DNA of 25,690 nucleotides from JARBUG01 sp035628915 (GCA_035628915.1 DASPIW010000003.1:1-25690), one strand, 5' to 3'. Shown: positions 6,679 to 14,917, numbered from the stretch's first letter. Numbers and translations: made by a program. Notes: generated by a model not told the origin, from the sequence alone.

Positions 6679-7123
6679 ATGATTGAAAAGTTAGCGTGTA
6701 AGTTGGGCCGCAGTGATGAAGAACCCAACATTGAATTGGCGATATATCTGTGTGAGCAGGCCGAGAAAGATGGCGTTGATGAAATTGTTCGTGGACTCAG
6801 GGATAGGGATCGAGCAGTTGCAAATGACTGCATTAAGGTTTTGTATGAAATCAGCTGCAGAAAGCCCGAACTGATTGCCGGGTATGCGGCGGAATTCATA
6901 GCGCATCTTGTTTTCACTGTCTTTGCCAAGCTGTGTCGGGCCAATAAGCGGTACGAGCAGGGCGAAAGAAGTGCCACAGCACGCAGAAAGGGCAAGCCTC
7001 TGCATCAATTCCGCCAATGCAAGGATGTTTGTGGAAGTACTCGAGTGCAGGAAAGCGGTGTTGACACCGTCGCAACTTAAGCGGATCGACAAAATTGTGA
7101 GGAACGTAAGCAGCATGATTTGA
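6679..7123 (+). pseudogene. HEAT-like repeat protein gene, internally deleted and frameshifted
   Basis: The 5' part (from ATG 6679, with GGAGG ten bases upstream) reads MIEKLACKLGRSDEEPNIEL and continues to FAKLCRANKRYEQ. At about 6961 the reading frame must shift by +1 to continue as AKEVPQHAERASLC and then LECRKAVLTPSQLKRIDKIV, ending at the TGA at 7121-7123. From memory of a Firmicute HEAT-like repeat family, an intact protein of roughly 190 residues carries these blocks in the same order with extra sequence between them. Two deletions are therefore inferred: one near 6910 and one at the shift near 6961. The family is helical and of unknown role. If read in one frame from 6670 the product would be 136 residues with an unrelated tail. 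The gene is most likely dead. Confidence 0.65.
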
Positions 7124-7162
7124 GCACTGGGCCACCCCATCGCCGGCTGCGGACAAATTTCT

Positions 7163-8392
7163 ATGAATGGAGAATCCTCCTTGGAAATATTATGGAAAAA
7201 GAAGATCATCCTCTTCTTGGGCAGCCAGGCCATTTCGCTGTTCGGGTCGATGTTGGTGCAGTACGCCATCTTTTGGCATATCACCATGTCCACCCAGTCG
7301 GGCGCCATGATGACGATCGCGATTGTCTGCGGCTTCCTGCCGACTTTCTTTCTCTCACCGTTCGCCGGAGTATGGGTCGACCGCTACAATCGGAAGCTGC
7401 TGATCGTTCTGGCAGACGGGTTTATTGCGATCGCAACGCTGATTCTGGCCGTCCTCCTGTGGATTGGATACGATTCGCTCTGGCTCTTCTTTGTGATGTC
7501 CGCCGTGCGGGCGCTCGGGGCGGGCGTTCACACGCCGGCAGTCGGGGCGATTCTGCCCGACTTGGTGCCGGAGGATCAACTGACCAAGGTGAACGCGACG
7601 AACGGAAGCATCATGGCGTTTGTGACACTGGTCTCCCCGATTGTCAGTGGCGCACTGCTGAGCATGACTCCGATTCAGAGCATCTTCTTCATCGATGTGA
7701 CCACCGCGGCGATCGCGATCTTTACGTTACTTACGTTCGTGAATATCCCCATCCACGCGAAGGCTCTGCAGAAGCAAACCACCAGCTATCTCAGCGACAT
7801 GCGCCAGGGGCTGGCCTATATCGGCAGTCACGACTACATCAAACGTTACTTCGTTTTCTGCACGTTCTTTTTCGTGCTGGCTGCGCCCGTGGCGTTCCTT
7901 ACCCCGCTCCAGGTCACCCGCAGCTTTGGCAACGACGTCTGGCGGTTAACCGCGATCGAAATCACATTCTCTCTCGGCATGATGCTTGGCGGCTTCTTCA
8001 TGGCGTCCTGGGGCGGGTTCAGAAACCGGGTCCACACCATGACGCTCTCGTCGCTCGTCATCGGGGCCGGCACTGTCGCCCTTGGGGTGGTTCCGGTCTT
8101 CTGGCTGTATCTCATCTTCATGGGGCTGGTTGGTTTCGTCATGCCCATGTTCAACACCCCTTCCACAGTCCTGCTACAGGAGAAGGTGGAGGCGGATTTC
8201 CTGGGCCGGGTATTTGGCGTACAGGGCATGATAGCAAGCTCGATGATGCCGTTGGGAATGCTGGTGTTCGGCCCGATGTCCGACGTGGTCCAAATCGAGT
8301 GGCTACTCGTAGGGACCGGTCTGCTCATGTTTGTTGAGGGATTATTCATGGTGGGCAACCGAGTGCTGGTGGCAGCCGGAGAACCCGCCTGA
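7163..8392 (+). CDS. MFS efflux transporter
   Basis: This 409-residue protein is a major facilitator with about 12 membrane helices, of the MFS_3 or macrolide-efflux-like group that exports drugs or siderophores. The first helix region is FLGSQAISLFGSMLVQYAIF. The loop after helices 2-3 has the motif-A form AGVWVDRYNRKLLIV (about residues 68-82). GAILPDLVPEDQLTKVN with following NGSIMAF (about 128-150) is typical of Mef/EntS-like proteins, and the second half repeats a VFGVQGMIASSMMPLG pattern. The annotated ATG 7163 has no clear ribosome binding site; TTG 7181 in the same frame has GGAG (7169-7172) eight bases upstream and may be the true start, giving 403 residues. The substrate cannot be told. 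A terminator follows at 8422. Confidence 0.88.
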   Translation: MNGESSLEILWKKKIILFLGSQAISLFGSMLVQYAIFWHITMSTQSGAMMTIAIVCGFLPTFFLSPFAGVWVDRYNRKLLIVLADGFIAIATLILAVLLWIGYDSLWLFFVMSAVRALGAGVHTPAVGAILPDLVPEDQLTKVNATNGSIMAFVTLVSPIVSGALLSMTPIQSIFFIDVTTAAIAIFTLLTFVNIPIHAKALQKQTTSYLSDMRQGLAYIGSHDYIKRYFVFCTFFFVLAAPVAFLTPLQVTRSFGNDVWRLTAIEITFSLGMMLGGFFMASWGGFRNRVHTMTLSSLVIGAGTVALGVVPVFWLYLIFMGLVGFVMPMFNTPSTVLLQEKVEADFLGRVFGVQGMIASSMMPLGMLVFGPMSDVVQIEWLLVGTGLLMFVEGLFMVGNRVLVAAGEPA

Positions 8393-8421
8393 CAGACGCA
8401 AACCGCAGAACTAGCCTGGTC

Positions 8422-8456
8422 GGGCTGCGTACGGTATTCCCGGTACGCAGCCCTTT
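8422..8456 (+). terminator. Intrinsic terminator of the MFS gene
   Basis: gggctgcgtac (8422-8432) and gtacgcagccc (8443-8453) form a perfect 11-bp stem with a 10-base loop, followed by a short ttt (8454-8456). It lies about 30 bases past the stop codon. Confidence 0.75.
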
Positions 8457-8540
8457 CGCGTAGAGTTTTCGCATCTCGCCTGCACCTCTATCACCGGCAG
8501 CGGGCAAGCTAAACCAGACTCGAACGCGGAGGTGTGCGGC

Positions 8541-9485
8541 ATGCTCGTTGAGGAGATTCGGTCAGTCGGTGAGCGCCACTTTGCCAAGAAAACGACCTTC
8601 TATGAAGATCTGCCGCTGTACTGGGGGAATTGGGGAGCGGGCTCGGAAACCGGGCGCCTTCGTGCCGTGCTGATGCGGCGCCCCGGACGGGAAATCGAGC
8701 GCATTACCGACCCGGCATGGCCGCGGTGGCGCGAGGTGCTGGCACCGGAGACGGCCAGGCAGCAGCACGACCTGCTGGCCCAGGTCTACCGCGACCATGG
8801 GGTTGCCGTGCACTACGTTCAGGAGACTGGAGAGGACCGCCCGAACGCCATTTACTGTCGAGACCTGCTCGCCATGACACCCGAGGGGGCGATCATTGCG
8901 CGGCCGGCGATGGATGTCCGGCGGGGCGAGGAACGTTTTGTGGCGGCGACGGTTGCCGGACTGGGTGTGCCGATTGTCAAGAGCATCAACGGGACGGGAA
9001 CGTTTGAAGGGGCAGACCTGATCATGATTGACCGGCAATCGGCGTTTGTCGGCCTGGGGAACCGTACCAACGCCGAGGGCGCTCGCCAAGTGATTGAAGA
9101 ACTGCATCTCCAAGGCGTCACCGACGTGACGGCCGTGCAGGTTCCCTATGGCATTGCCCATCTGGACTGCATGTTTGGGCTGGCCGGCAAGGATGTTGCT
9201 GTTGTCTTCCCCTGGGTGACGCCCTTCGTCGTATGCGACAAGCTGATGGAGAAGGGCTACAAGATTGTGGAGGTGCAAAGTCCGCGCGAAGCCCGACACG
9301 GCTATGCGACGAACTTCGTCGCCCTTGAGCCGGGCGTCGTGGTCATGTCCGCCGGCAATCCGGAGACTGCCGAAGCCCTGGACGCACACGGCATTCGGGT
9401 CATCGAAGTGGAGATGCCGGAGATTCTCAAGGGGATGGGTGGGGTGCATTGCTGCACGGCTATCCTGCATCGGGAGGAGCTGTAG
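8541..9485 (+). CDS. Amidinotransferase / arginine-deiminase-fold hydrolase
   Basis: The 314-residue protein belongs to the guanidino-group-modifying (pentein) superfamily, which includes dimethylarginine dimethylaminohydrolase, arginine deiminase and amidinotransferases. These enzymes attack a guanidino carbon through a cysteine. The signature elements are in order: LRAVLMRRPG (40-49), NAIYCRDLL (102-110), FEGADLIMID (155-164; Glu156 and Asp159), AHLDC (206-210; His207), and the C-terminal GGVHCCTA (300-307) with Cys304 or Cys305 as nucleophile. All catalytic positions are present. An in-frame GTG at 8532 lies inside the ribosome binding site (GGAGGTG, 8528-8534), so ATG 8541 is chosen. No arc operon partners (ornithine carbamoyltransferase, carbamate kinase) adjoin, so an isolated hydrolase of a methylated arginine or related guanidine is more likely than the arginine deiminase pathway. 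The exact substrate is unresolved. Confidence 0.85.
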   Translation: MLVEEIRSVGERHFAKKTTFYEDLPLYWGNWGAGSETGRLRAVLMRRPGREIERITDPAWPRWREVLAPETARQQHDLLAQVYRDHGVAVHYVQETGEDRPNAIYCRDLLAMTPEGAIIARPAMDVRRGEERFVAATVAGLGVPIVKSINGTGTFEGADLIMIDRQSAFVGLGNRTNAEGARQVIEELHLQGVTDVTAVQVPYGIAHLDCMFGLAGKDVAVVFPWVTPFVVCDKLMEKGYKIVEVQSPREARHGYATNFVALEPGVVVMSAGNPETAEALDAHGIRVIEVEMPEILKGMGGVHCCTAILHREEL

Positions 9486-9505
9486 CCTCCTGCATAATGC
9501 CGCCG

Positions 9506-9535
9506 CGCCGGCCCGGGGGCGGCCAGGGGCCGGCG
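9506..9535 (+). terminator. GC-rich hairpin after the deiminase-like gene
   Basis: cgccggccc (9506-9514) and gggccggcg (9527-9535) form a perfect 9-bp stem with a 12-base loop. No T-run follows, so it may be an inefficient terminator or an mRNA-stabilising hairpin. Confidence 0.45.
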
Positions 9536-9608
9536 TGGACCAGACTCTGCACACAAGGCAGGTGAAACCCGGAGGGAAGCCGTAGAAAGAAGTGAAAGGG
9601 GGAGTGCC

Positions 9609-10055
9609 ATGTCTCGCAAGTTGTGCACGATCGGCTTCTCGCAAAAGAACCTCCGCCGTTTCGTCCAGCTCCTGCAAGAAGCCGGGGTAACCAAGTTAAT
9701 TGATACGCGATTGTACAACACATCGCAGTTGGCAGGTTATGCAAAGAAGGACGACCTGCAATTCATCTGCGAAACCTTTGGCATCCAGTACGCGCATGTT
9801 GTTGACCTGGCACCTACGGACGAACTCGTGAACCGATATAAGAAGATGGATAAGGATTGGCCGGCATTCCAGCGCGACTTCAACAATCTGCTCATCGAAC
9901 GCAACGCCGCCCGGCTGTGGGAGACCGACCTGTTCCATTCGGAAGTCAACTGCCTGTTGTGCGCCGAGCACAAGCCAGAACACTGCCACAGGCGGCTGGT
10001 GGCCGAACATTTGCACCGGGCATATCCCGATATTGAGATTCAGCACCTGACATAA
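9609..10055 (+). CDS. DUF488 family protein
   Basis: This 148-residue protein is a complete DUF488 member. It shows the opening CTIGFSQKNLRRFVQLLQEAG (residues 6-26, beginning beta strand and helix), the LIDTRLYNTSQLAGYAKK block (30-47) and the hallmark C-terminal motif LLCAEHKPEHCHRRLVAEHL (about 116-135) with two conserved cysteines and two histidines. The family's reaction is unknown; the Cys/His motif could bind metal or act catalytically. The ATG has a purine-rich AAAGGGGGAG just upstream. It lies 35 bases before the PLP enzyme at 10091 in the same direction, so the two could be co-transcribed, though no functional tie is established. Confidence 0.88.
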   Translation: MSRKLCTIGFSQKNLRRFVQLLQEAGVTKLIDTRLYNTSQLAGYAKKDDLQFICETFGIQYAHVVDLAPTDELVNRYKKMDKDWPAFQRDFNNLLIERNAARLWETDLFHSEVNCLLCAEHKPEHCHRRLVAEHLHRAYPDIEIQHLT

Positions 10056-10090
10056 CCTCGGAACCACCCTTCAGAGGGAGGGATCTACTT

Positions 10091-11014
10091 ATGGACATTC
10101 TCCACGCAGTTGGAAACACAACCATGACCCGGCTTCGCAGGGTCGTACCGCCCGACTGTGCTGACGTTTTCGTCAAACTGGAGTGGGAGAACCCCACCGG
10201 CAGCATGAAGGACCGCATGGCACACGCCGTGATCTCCCGGGCGGAGCAGGATGGACGGTTGAAGCCCGGAGATACGGTCGTGGAGTACACGGGCGGCAGC
10301 ACGGGGGCATCGCTCGCCCTGGTTTGCGCCGCCAAAGGGTACCGGCTCAAGATCGTCAGCTCCGACGCGTTCAGCCCGGAGAAGTTGGACCAAATGCGGG
10401 CGCTGGGTGCAGAGCTTACGCTCGTCCCGAGCGAGGGCGGCCTTACCACGAAAAAGCTGATCCTCGATATGATCGAAACGGCTCGGGGGATAAGCCAGGA
10501 ACCGCACACCTACTGGACCGACCAGCTAAACAACTACGACAGCATCGCGGGGTATTACGCTCTGGGCGAGGAGATCTGGAGTCAGACGCAAGGCGAGATT
10601 GATGCCTTCGTTCACTCTGTGGGAACGGCGGCTTCTTTGCGCGGGGTTGCCACCGTGCTGAAGCGGTACAAGCCGGGTGTAAAAATCATCGCCGTCGAAC
10701 CCGCCGAGTCATCGGTGCTGCTTGGGGGACAGGCAGGGCCTCACAAAATTGAAGGTGTCGGGATTGGCTACACGCCGCCGCTGTGGGATCCGACGCTCGT
10801 GGACGAGGTCGTGCCGGTCAAAACAACTGACGCGAAGGAGATGGCGAGGCGCCTCGCACGGGGGGAGGCCCTTTTTGCAGGGACGTCTTCCGGCGCAAAC
10901 GTGATCGCCGCGCTGCAAGTGGCCGGGCGGCTGGGGCCGGGAGCCAAGGTAGTCACGCTGATGGTCGACTCCGGCCTGAAATACCTGAACACGGATGTGT
11001 ACAGGAGCAAGTAA
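10091..11014 (+). CDS. Cysteine synthase family PLP-dependent enzyme
   Basis: The 307-residue product is a fold-type II PLP enzyme of the CysK/cystathionine-beta-synthase family, which makes cysteine or a related product from an activated serine. WENPTGSMKDRMA (residues 33-45) contains the PLP lysine Lys42. YTGGSTGAS (68-76) is the substrate/cofactor loop. SVGTAASLRGVATVLK (about 177-192) is the phosphate-binding stretch. IEGVGIGYTPP and GTSSGAN (262-268) are standard. Its length is near the usual 305-315. Canonical CysK has NP(A/S)xSVKDR; here the serine-valine is serine-methionine. The start ATG has GAGGGAGGGA upstream. No serine acetyltransferase (cysE) is adjacent, so it may be a CysK, a CysM-like enzyme or a specialised paralogue. 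A bidirectional terminator follows at 11058. Confidence 0.88.
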   Translation: MDILHAVGNTTMTRLRRVVPPDCADVFVKLEWENPTGSMKDRMAHAVISRAEQDGRLKPGDTVVEYTGGSTGASLALVCAAKGYRLKIVSSDAFSPEKLDQMRALGAELTLVPSEGGLTTKKLILDMIETARGISQEPHTYWTDQLNNYDSIAGYYALGEEIWSQTQGEIDAFVHSVGTAASLRGVATVLKRYKPGVKIIAVEPAESSVLLGGQAGPHKIEGVGIGYTPPLWDPTLVDEVVPVKTTDAKEMARRLARGEALFAGTSSGANVIAALQVAGRLGPGAKVVTLMVDSGLKYLNTDVYRSK

Positions 11015-11057
11015 GCGCGTCGCGAACGGGGAGGCAACACGGCCGGACAAAGCCAGA

Positions 11058-11091
11058 ATGGGCCGGACGGCAAGTAAGCCGCCCGGCCCAT
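11058..11091. terminator. Bidirectional terminator between convergent genes
   Basis: atgggccggacggc (11058-11071) pairs with gccgcccggcccat (11078-11091) over 14 positions with one mismatch and a 6-base loop. It sits between the stop of the plus-strand PLP enzyme and the stop of the minus-strand winged-helix gene. Neither side has a strong T-run. Confidence 0.6.
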
Positions 11092-11097
11092 CTGCAA

Positions 11098-11556
11098 TCA
11101 GTCAGCCGGACTCTCCACAGGACAGACCAAACGATACCCGGCGCAACGGACTGTCTCGATCAGGGCCGCACCGTCTGCCAGCTTGTGGCGCAGCATTCTG
11201 ATATGATGGTCAATGAGCCTGGCTTCGCCGATGAACTCCTCACTCCAGACGCAATTGAGCAGATCGTCACGCGACAAGACCCGCCCCTGGTGCAGCGCGA
11301 GCGTCGCCAAAATGTCGAACTCCTTGGCGCTGAGGCAGAGTGGGCGCCCTTTCCATCTAGCGGATCCCTGACTTGGGCATATGTACAATGCGCCGATCTC
11401 AATGGTCGGAGGGAAAGTCTCCTGGCGCCTGAGCATGATCTCGGCCCGAGCCACGAGTTCCCTACGGTTCTGAAAGACCGCGACGCTACCGGCAGCCGTC
11501 CGGCTGCGAGAGCAGGTTCCCTGGGACATATTGTGCGTGGCGATAGGCAACACCAC
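11098..11556 (-). CDS. OmpR-type winged-helix regulator lacking a receiver domain
   Basis: The 152-residue product carries an intact OmpR/PhoB-type DNA-binding domain in its C-terminal two thirds: RPLCLSAKEFDILATLALHQGR (about 71-92), VLSRDDLLNCVWSEEF, ARLIDHHIRMLRHKL (recognition helix, about 112-126) and ETVRCAGYRLV. The stretch RELVARAEIMLRR (about 32-44) is what normally links a receiver to this domain, yet the preceding residues show no aspartate-phosphorylation site or receiver fold. It is either a truncated response regulator or a stand-alone transcription factor. No histidine kinase adjoins. The start is GTG 11556 with AAAGGG eight bases upstream, which suggests it is translated. It is divergent from the lyase gene and could control it through the intergenic dyad at 11647. 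The N-terminal residues are low in family signal. Confidence 0.72.
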   Translation of the reverse strand: MVLPIATHNMSQGTCSRSRTAAGSVAVFQNRRELVARAEIMLRRQETFPPTIEIGALYICPSQGSARWKGRPLCLSAKEFDILATLALHQGRVLSRDDLLNCVWSEEFIGEARLIDHHIRMLRHKLADGAALIETVRCAGYRLVCPVESPAD

Positions 11557-11646
11557 CGAGGAATCCCTTTCCCATGATCATTGCACCAAGTTGTGTGGAA
11601 ACTGTGACGCGCTATTCCTGATGATGACAAGTGCTACTGGGGCTTG

Positions 11647-11665
11647 CGACAAAGGATATTTGTCG
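11647..11665. promoter_or_regulatory. Perfect 7-bp dyad in the divergent regulator/lyase intergenic region
   Basis: cgacaaa (11647-11653) and tttgtcg (11659-11665) are perfect inverted copies around ggata, a 19-base operator-like site about midway between the divergent starts at 11556 and 11760. No convincing -35/-10 pair was found beside it. It could be the target of the winged-helix protein or of another regulator. Confidence 0.4.
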
Positions 11666-11759
11666 TTCACAATAGTATTAAGCCGTTAGCAGTTATGTGG
11701 ATTGATCCTGTTGCTCTGGAAACTGTCCTCATATGCAGACTGGGAGGATTCTAATAGCG

Positions 11760-13550
11760 ATGCACATCGTCAATGAGTCGACGCTACGCCGCATCCTGCA
11801 AAGCAACGAGGCATTTGCCCCGTTCCCCACTATCGCCGATCGTGCTGTGTGGGAATCGCGCGCCAGCCATCCGGTGGCCCGAATCATTCTTGAAGTGGCC
11901 CAGAGTCAGGCATCAGCGAAGGTACCGGCGTTACCGGCGACGCTGTCGCTGGACTTCGACCGCAGTGGGCAGCGGCAGCCGTTTGAAGTCCAGTACTGGA
12001 GCCGCCGGACGCGCCTGAACGCCCTCTCCCTGGCAGAGTGCCTGGTGAACGATGGGAGCTATCTGCCTACCATTGTCGATCTGATAAGGGCGATTCTCGA
12101 TGAACCCACCTGGGCGTGGAACGCGCGCATCCGCCCCGAAGGCCCCGCCGAAATCGACGTGTACGCCGGCACCACCGGCATGCTGCTCGCCGAAACCGAC
12201 TACCTGCTGGGCGATCTGCTCCCGGCTGATGTGCGCGCCCGCATTCGGAAGGAGTTCCACGAGCGCCTGGTGCAGCCGTACCTTCAGGCGACCGTTTTCA
12301 CTTGGGACAACCCGGTGTCGAGCTCCAACATCGTGGGCGCCGCCCTCTACCTGGAGGACGACATTGCGGTCCAGGCCCGGGTGCTCAGCAAGTCCCTCGG
12401 CAAGTTGCCGGCGTATCTGGACGACTTTAGCGCCGAGAACTCGCAGTATGGCGGCTCGTCTTACTGGAGCATGATGCACTACGCCCTCCTCGGGCATCTG
12501 GTCGAAGCCCGCACAGGCGGGGAGATCGATATGTTCGATCACCCGAATATGAAGGACATCTGCCGGTTCCTGGCCTGCATGGAACTGAGCCCGGGCGAGT
12601 TCATCAACTTTAGCGACCAAGCGCGCGCCGTGGTCAAGGCGGCGGGCATTTGCCAATGGCTCGGCCAGCGGGTGGGTGTCCCGGAGTTGGTTGATCTGGG
12701 CCGGCGCGTCCTGCCCATGATGACGACTGACCGCGTGCACAGCGATGCCTACCGCCGTGGCCGTTTCCGCCCTGAGTTTATCTTCCGGACTCTGATGTGG
12801 TCTGATACGGCGCCCGCCTCCCCCGCGTATCATCGGGCGACGACCTTTCTGCGCGGCTTCCAGTGGCTGATCAGCCGCTACGAGCCGTCTGACCCCATGG
12901 GACTCGTCCTTGCAGCCAAGGGCGGCCACAACGGCGAGGACCTGAACCATAACGATGTCGGCCAGTTTATTATCCACTACGCCGGGGAGTCGTTTGTGGT
13001 CGACCCGGGCCCCCGTACCTTCGCGCGTGATTTCTCCGGCGAGGACCGCTATGAGCAGCTCGAGTGCCGGTCCCGCGGGCATAATGTGCCCGTCGTCAAT
13101 GGGCGGGAGCAGTCGCCCGGGCAGGAATATGGGGCGAGGCTGATTGGCACGGAGCTGACGGCAGCGGGCGACCGCATGGAGCTCGAACTGGCGGGTGCGT
13201 ATAGTTCCAAGGCGGGCATCGAATCGATCCGGCGCCGGCTCTCCCTGGTGCGCATGCAGCCGAAGGGCCAGATCATCGTGCGCGACGACTTCCACTTTGA
13301 AGATCCGCCGAACCTGTACGAAAGCCGGGTCTACACGTATCATCCCGTCGAGCAGGTGGCCCCGGGTTACCTGCGGCTGACCGGGAAGAACGGCGTTCTG
13401 GCGATTCGGTATGATGCGCACAACGTGGTCCTGCGCCTCGAAGAGATGCAGTCCGGCGCCAACACCCCGCCCGGGCGTGTGCTGAACCGCCTCCGTTTCG
13501 TGCAGCTGGCCCACAAGGATAGCATGATTCTTCGGTTCGTACCTGAGTAA
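11760..13550 (+). CDS. Heparinase II/III family polysaccharide lyase (cytoplasmic)
   Basis: The 596-residue protein belongs to the heparinase II/III-like lyases, which cleave uronic-acid-containing glycans by beta-elimination. An alpha/alpha-toroid occupies about residues 70-350, with the typical SQYGGSSYW (228-236) near the active site. A beta-sandwich follows, opening with the hallmark GGHNGEDLNHNDVGQF (388-403), then FVVDPG (412-417) and SRGHNVPVVNG (438-448). The catalytic-type histidines and asparagines are present. There is no signal peptide or lipobox, so it should act in the cytoplasm on imported oligosaccharides, like oligo-alginate or oligo-heparin lyases. An earlier in-frame ATG (11733) lacks a ribosome binding site; ATG 11760 has GGGAGG 12 bases upstream. 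It ends in its own terminator, ahead of lacI and the transporter genes, with which it probably forms one pathway. The substrate is unknown. Confidence 0.85.
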   Translation: MHIVNESTLRRILQSNEAFAPFPTIADRAVWESRASHPVARIILEVAQSQASAKVPALPATLSLDFDRSGQRQPFEVQYWSRRTRLNALSLAECLVNDGSYLPTIVDLIRAILDEPTWAWNARIRPEGPAEIDVYAGTTGMLLAETDYLLGDLLPADVRARIRKEFHERLVQPYLQATVFTWDNPVSSSNIVGAALYLEDDIAVQARVLSKSLGKLPAYLDDFSAENSQYGGSSYWSMMHYALLGHLVEARTGGEIDMFDHPNMKDICRFLACMELSPGEFINFSDQARAVVKAAGICQWLGQRVGVPELVDLGRRVLPMMTTDRVHSDAYRRGRFRPEFIFRTLMWSDTAPASPAYHRATTFLRGFQWLISRYEPSDPMGLVLAAKGGHNGEDLNHNDVGQFIIHYAGESFVVDPGPRTFARDFSGEDRYEQLECRSRGHNVPVVNGREQSPGQEYGARLIGTELTAAGDRMELELAGAYSSKAGIESIRRRLSLVRMQPKGQIIVRDDFHFEDPPNLYESRVYTYHPVEQVAPGYLRLTGKNGVLAIRYDAHNVVLRLEEMQSGANTPPGRVLNRLRFVQLAHKDSMILRFVPE

Positions 13551-13563
13551 GGGAGCTTTGGAG

Positions 13564-13595
13564 GGGGGAGCATTTCGGCTCTCCCTTTTCTATTT
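13564..13595 (+). terminator. Intrinsic terminator of the lyase gene
   Basis: gggggagc (13564-13571) pairs with gctctccc (13578-13585), eight pairs including one G-U, with loop atttcg, followed by ttttctattt. It begins about 14 bases past the lyase stop and separates the lyase transcript from lacI. Confidence 0.8.
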
Positions 13596-13749
13596 TGCGG
13601 CGGGCGGAGGACGCGGGAGCTACGGATCCGTGGCAAAACTCCCCCCGTTCTCCACGGCTAAATCTTCCCATTCCAACTCTTACGTTTTAAGAACAACAGA
13701 AAAGTTTCCGCGTTGAGCAGGAATTTCCGTCACCCGGTACGAAACCTAT

Positions 13750-13763
13750 GCCATACGTTTGCA
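13750..13763. promoter_or_regulatory. Imperfect LacI-type operator ahead of the repressor gene
   Basis: gccatacgtttgca matches the perfect palindrome at 15001-15014 at 11 of 14 positions, with the right half (acgtttgca) intact and the left half decayed. It lies 52 bases before the lacI start, so it fits an autoregulatory operator. Confidence 0.5.
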
Positions 13764-13815
13764 CAAAGATCCCCAGGGAAACTTCCACAATGTACCAAGA
13801 ATCGGGGGCAGGGGG

Positions 13816-14868
13816 ATGCCGGAAGAAACGCCCGTCGACGTAACGATCAAAGATGTAGCCAGAGTTGCGGGCGTGTCAGCTTCCACCGTCTCCCGGGTGC
13901 TCGCCGGCGATGCGCGCATCAGCGCGAAGACTCAGGAGAAAGTCCGCCAGGTGCTCAGGGAGATGGACTACCATCCGCACGCAGGCGCCCGGAGCCTGGT
14001 GACCGGCAGCAGCCGGAACATCGGGCTGATCACGGCCCGCCCCACCACCGAGACCTTTGCCAACCCGTTCTTCCCGGAAGTGATCCGGGGCATCGGCTCG
14101 GTCCTGGAGACCGAAGGCTACAATCTGCTCCTCTCCACGACGCAGGGCGAAGTCCGCCAGCGGGAAGCGTGCCTGCAAATGCTCCGCAGCCGCCATGTGG
14201 ACGGCATCGTCCTTACCAGTTCCCGCATGGGCGACAGCCTGATCGACGCTCTGGTCGCCGAGAAGCGCAACTTCGTGCTAATTGGCCGGCCCGCCGACGC
14301 CGAAGGGCGCCTGGCCCATCCCGGGGTGCACTTCGTCAACAACGACAACGTACTTGCCGCCGCCGTAGCGGTGGAGCACCTCGTTAACCGGGGCCACCGG
14401 CGAATCGGCTTCATTAACGGGCCCAAGCACTGGGTCTTTTGCCACGACCGCCTGCAGGGCTACCTCCATGGGCTGGAGGAAGCCGGTATTGCCCCCGACT
14501 CCGAACTGGTGCTCCAGGGCCACATTACGCAGCAGGACGGTGGCCAGGCCGTCGCCCGGCTGATGGCCCTGCCCAACCCGCCGACTGCCGTGCTCGCCAC
14601 TGACGACACCCTTGCCCTCGGCGCCCTGGAGACGGCCCTCCGTCGCGGCGTGCGGGTGCCGGCAGACCTGGCCGTCATGGGGTTTAATGACAGCCCCATT
14701 ACGTCCTGGACCCGTCCGCAGCTCACCACGGTCCGCATCCCGGTGTACGACCTCGGCGCCATGGCGGCCCGCATGCTGGTGGGCATGCTCGACGGCATCC
14801 CGTCCCGGCCGCACCAGGTGATTCTGCCGAGCCAGATTATCGTCCGGGAATCCACTTCAGGTAGTTAG
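13816..14868 (+). CDS. LacI/GalR family transcriptional regulator
   Basis: The 350-residue protein has the family layout. A helix-turn-helix VTIKDVARVAGVSASTVSRVL (residues 9-29) and hinge helix HPHAGARSL (about 55-63) are followed by a periplasmic-binding-protein-like sensor (RNIGLITARP..., NPFFPEVIRGI, ILLDRPxx-like FVLIGRPAD, VNNDNVLAAAVAVEHLVNRGHRRIGFI, AVLATDDTLALGAL, DLAVMGFNDSP, LTTVRIP). An upstream in-frame ATG (13759) would add 19 unusual residues; ATG 13816 is preceded by a G-rich stretch and puts the HTH at its normal place. It should repress the downstream transporter/GH15 genes until a sugar binds. The 14-bp palindrome at 15001 and the near copy at 13750 are its likely targets. 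Length is normal for the family and no damage is seen. Confidence 0.9.
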   Translation: MPEETPVDVTIKDVARVAGVSASTVSRVLAGDARISAKTQEKVRQVLREMDYHPHAGARSLVTGSSRNIGLITARPTTETFANPFFPEVIRGIGSVLETEGYNLLLSTTQGEVRQREACLQMLRSRHVDGIVLTSSRMGDSLIDALVAEKRNFVLIGRPADAEGRLAHPGVHFVNNDNVLAAAVAVEHLVNRGHRRIGFINGPKHWVFCHDRLQGYLHGLEEAGIAPDSELVLQGHITQQDGGQAVARLMALPNPPTAVLATDDTLALGALETALRRGVRVPADLAVMGFNDSPITSWTRPQLTTVRIPVYDLGAMAARMLVGMLDGIPSRPHQVILPSQIIVRESTSGS

Positions 14869-14917
14869 CGGCCTCACCGCCGCAGAGTACTACATAAGGA
14901 GCTGAAGGAAGGGTCGG

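Noticed and set aside
7120..8337. 405-codon plus-strand frame overlapping the MFS gene
   Set aside because: The other frame encodes a clear 12-helix transporter; this one is His/Arg-rich with no motif.
11931..13514. 527-codon minus-strand frame opposite the lyase
   Set aside because: It is a shadow of high-GC coding sequence; the plus strand has the heparinase-type motifs.
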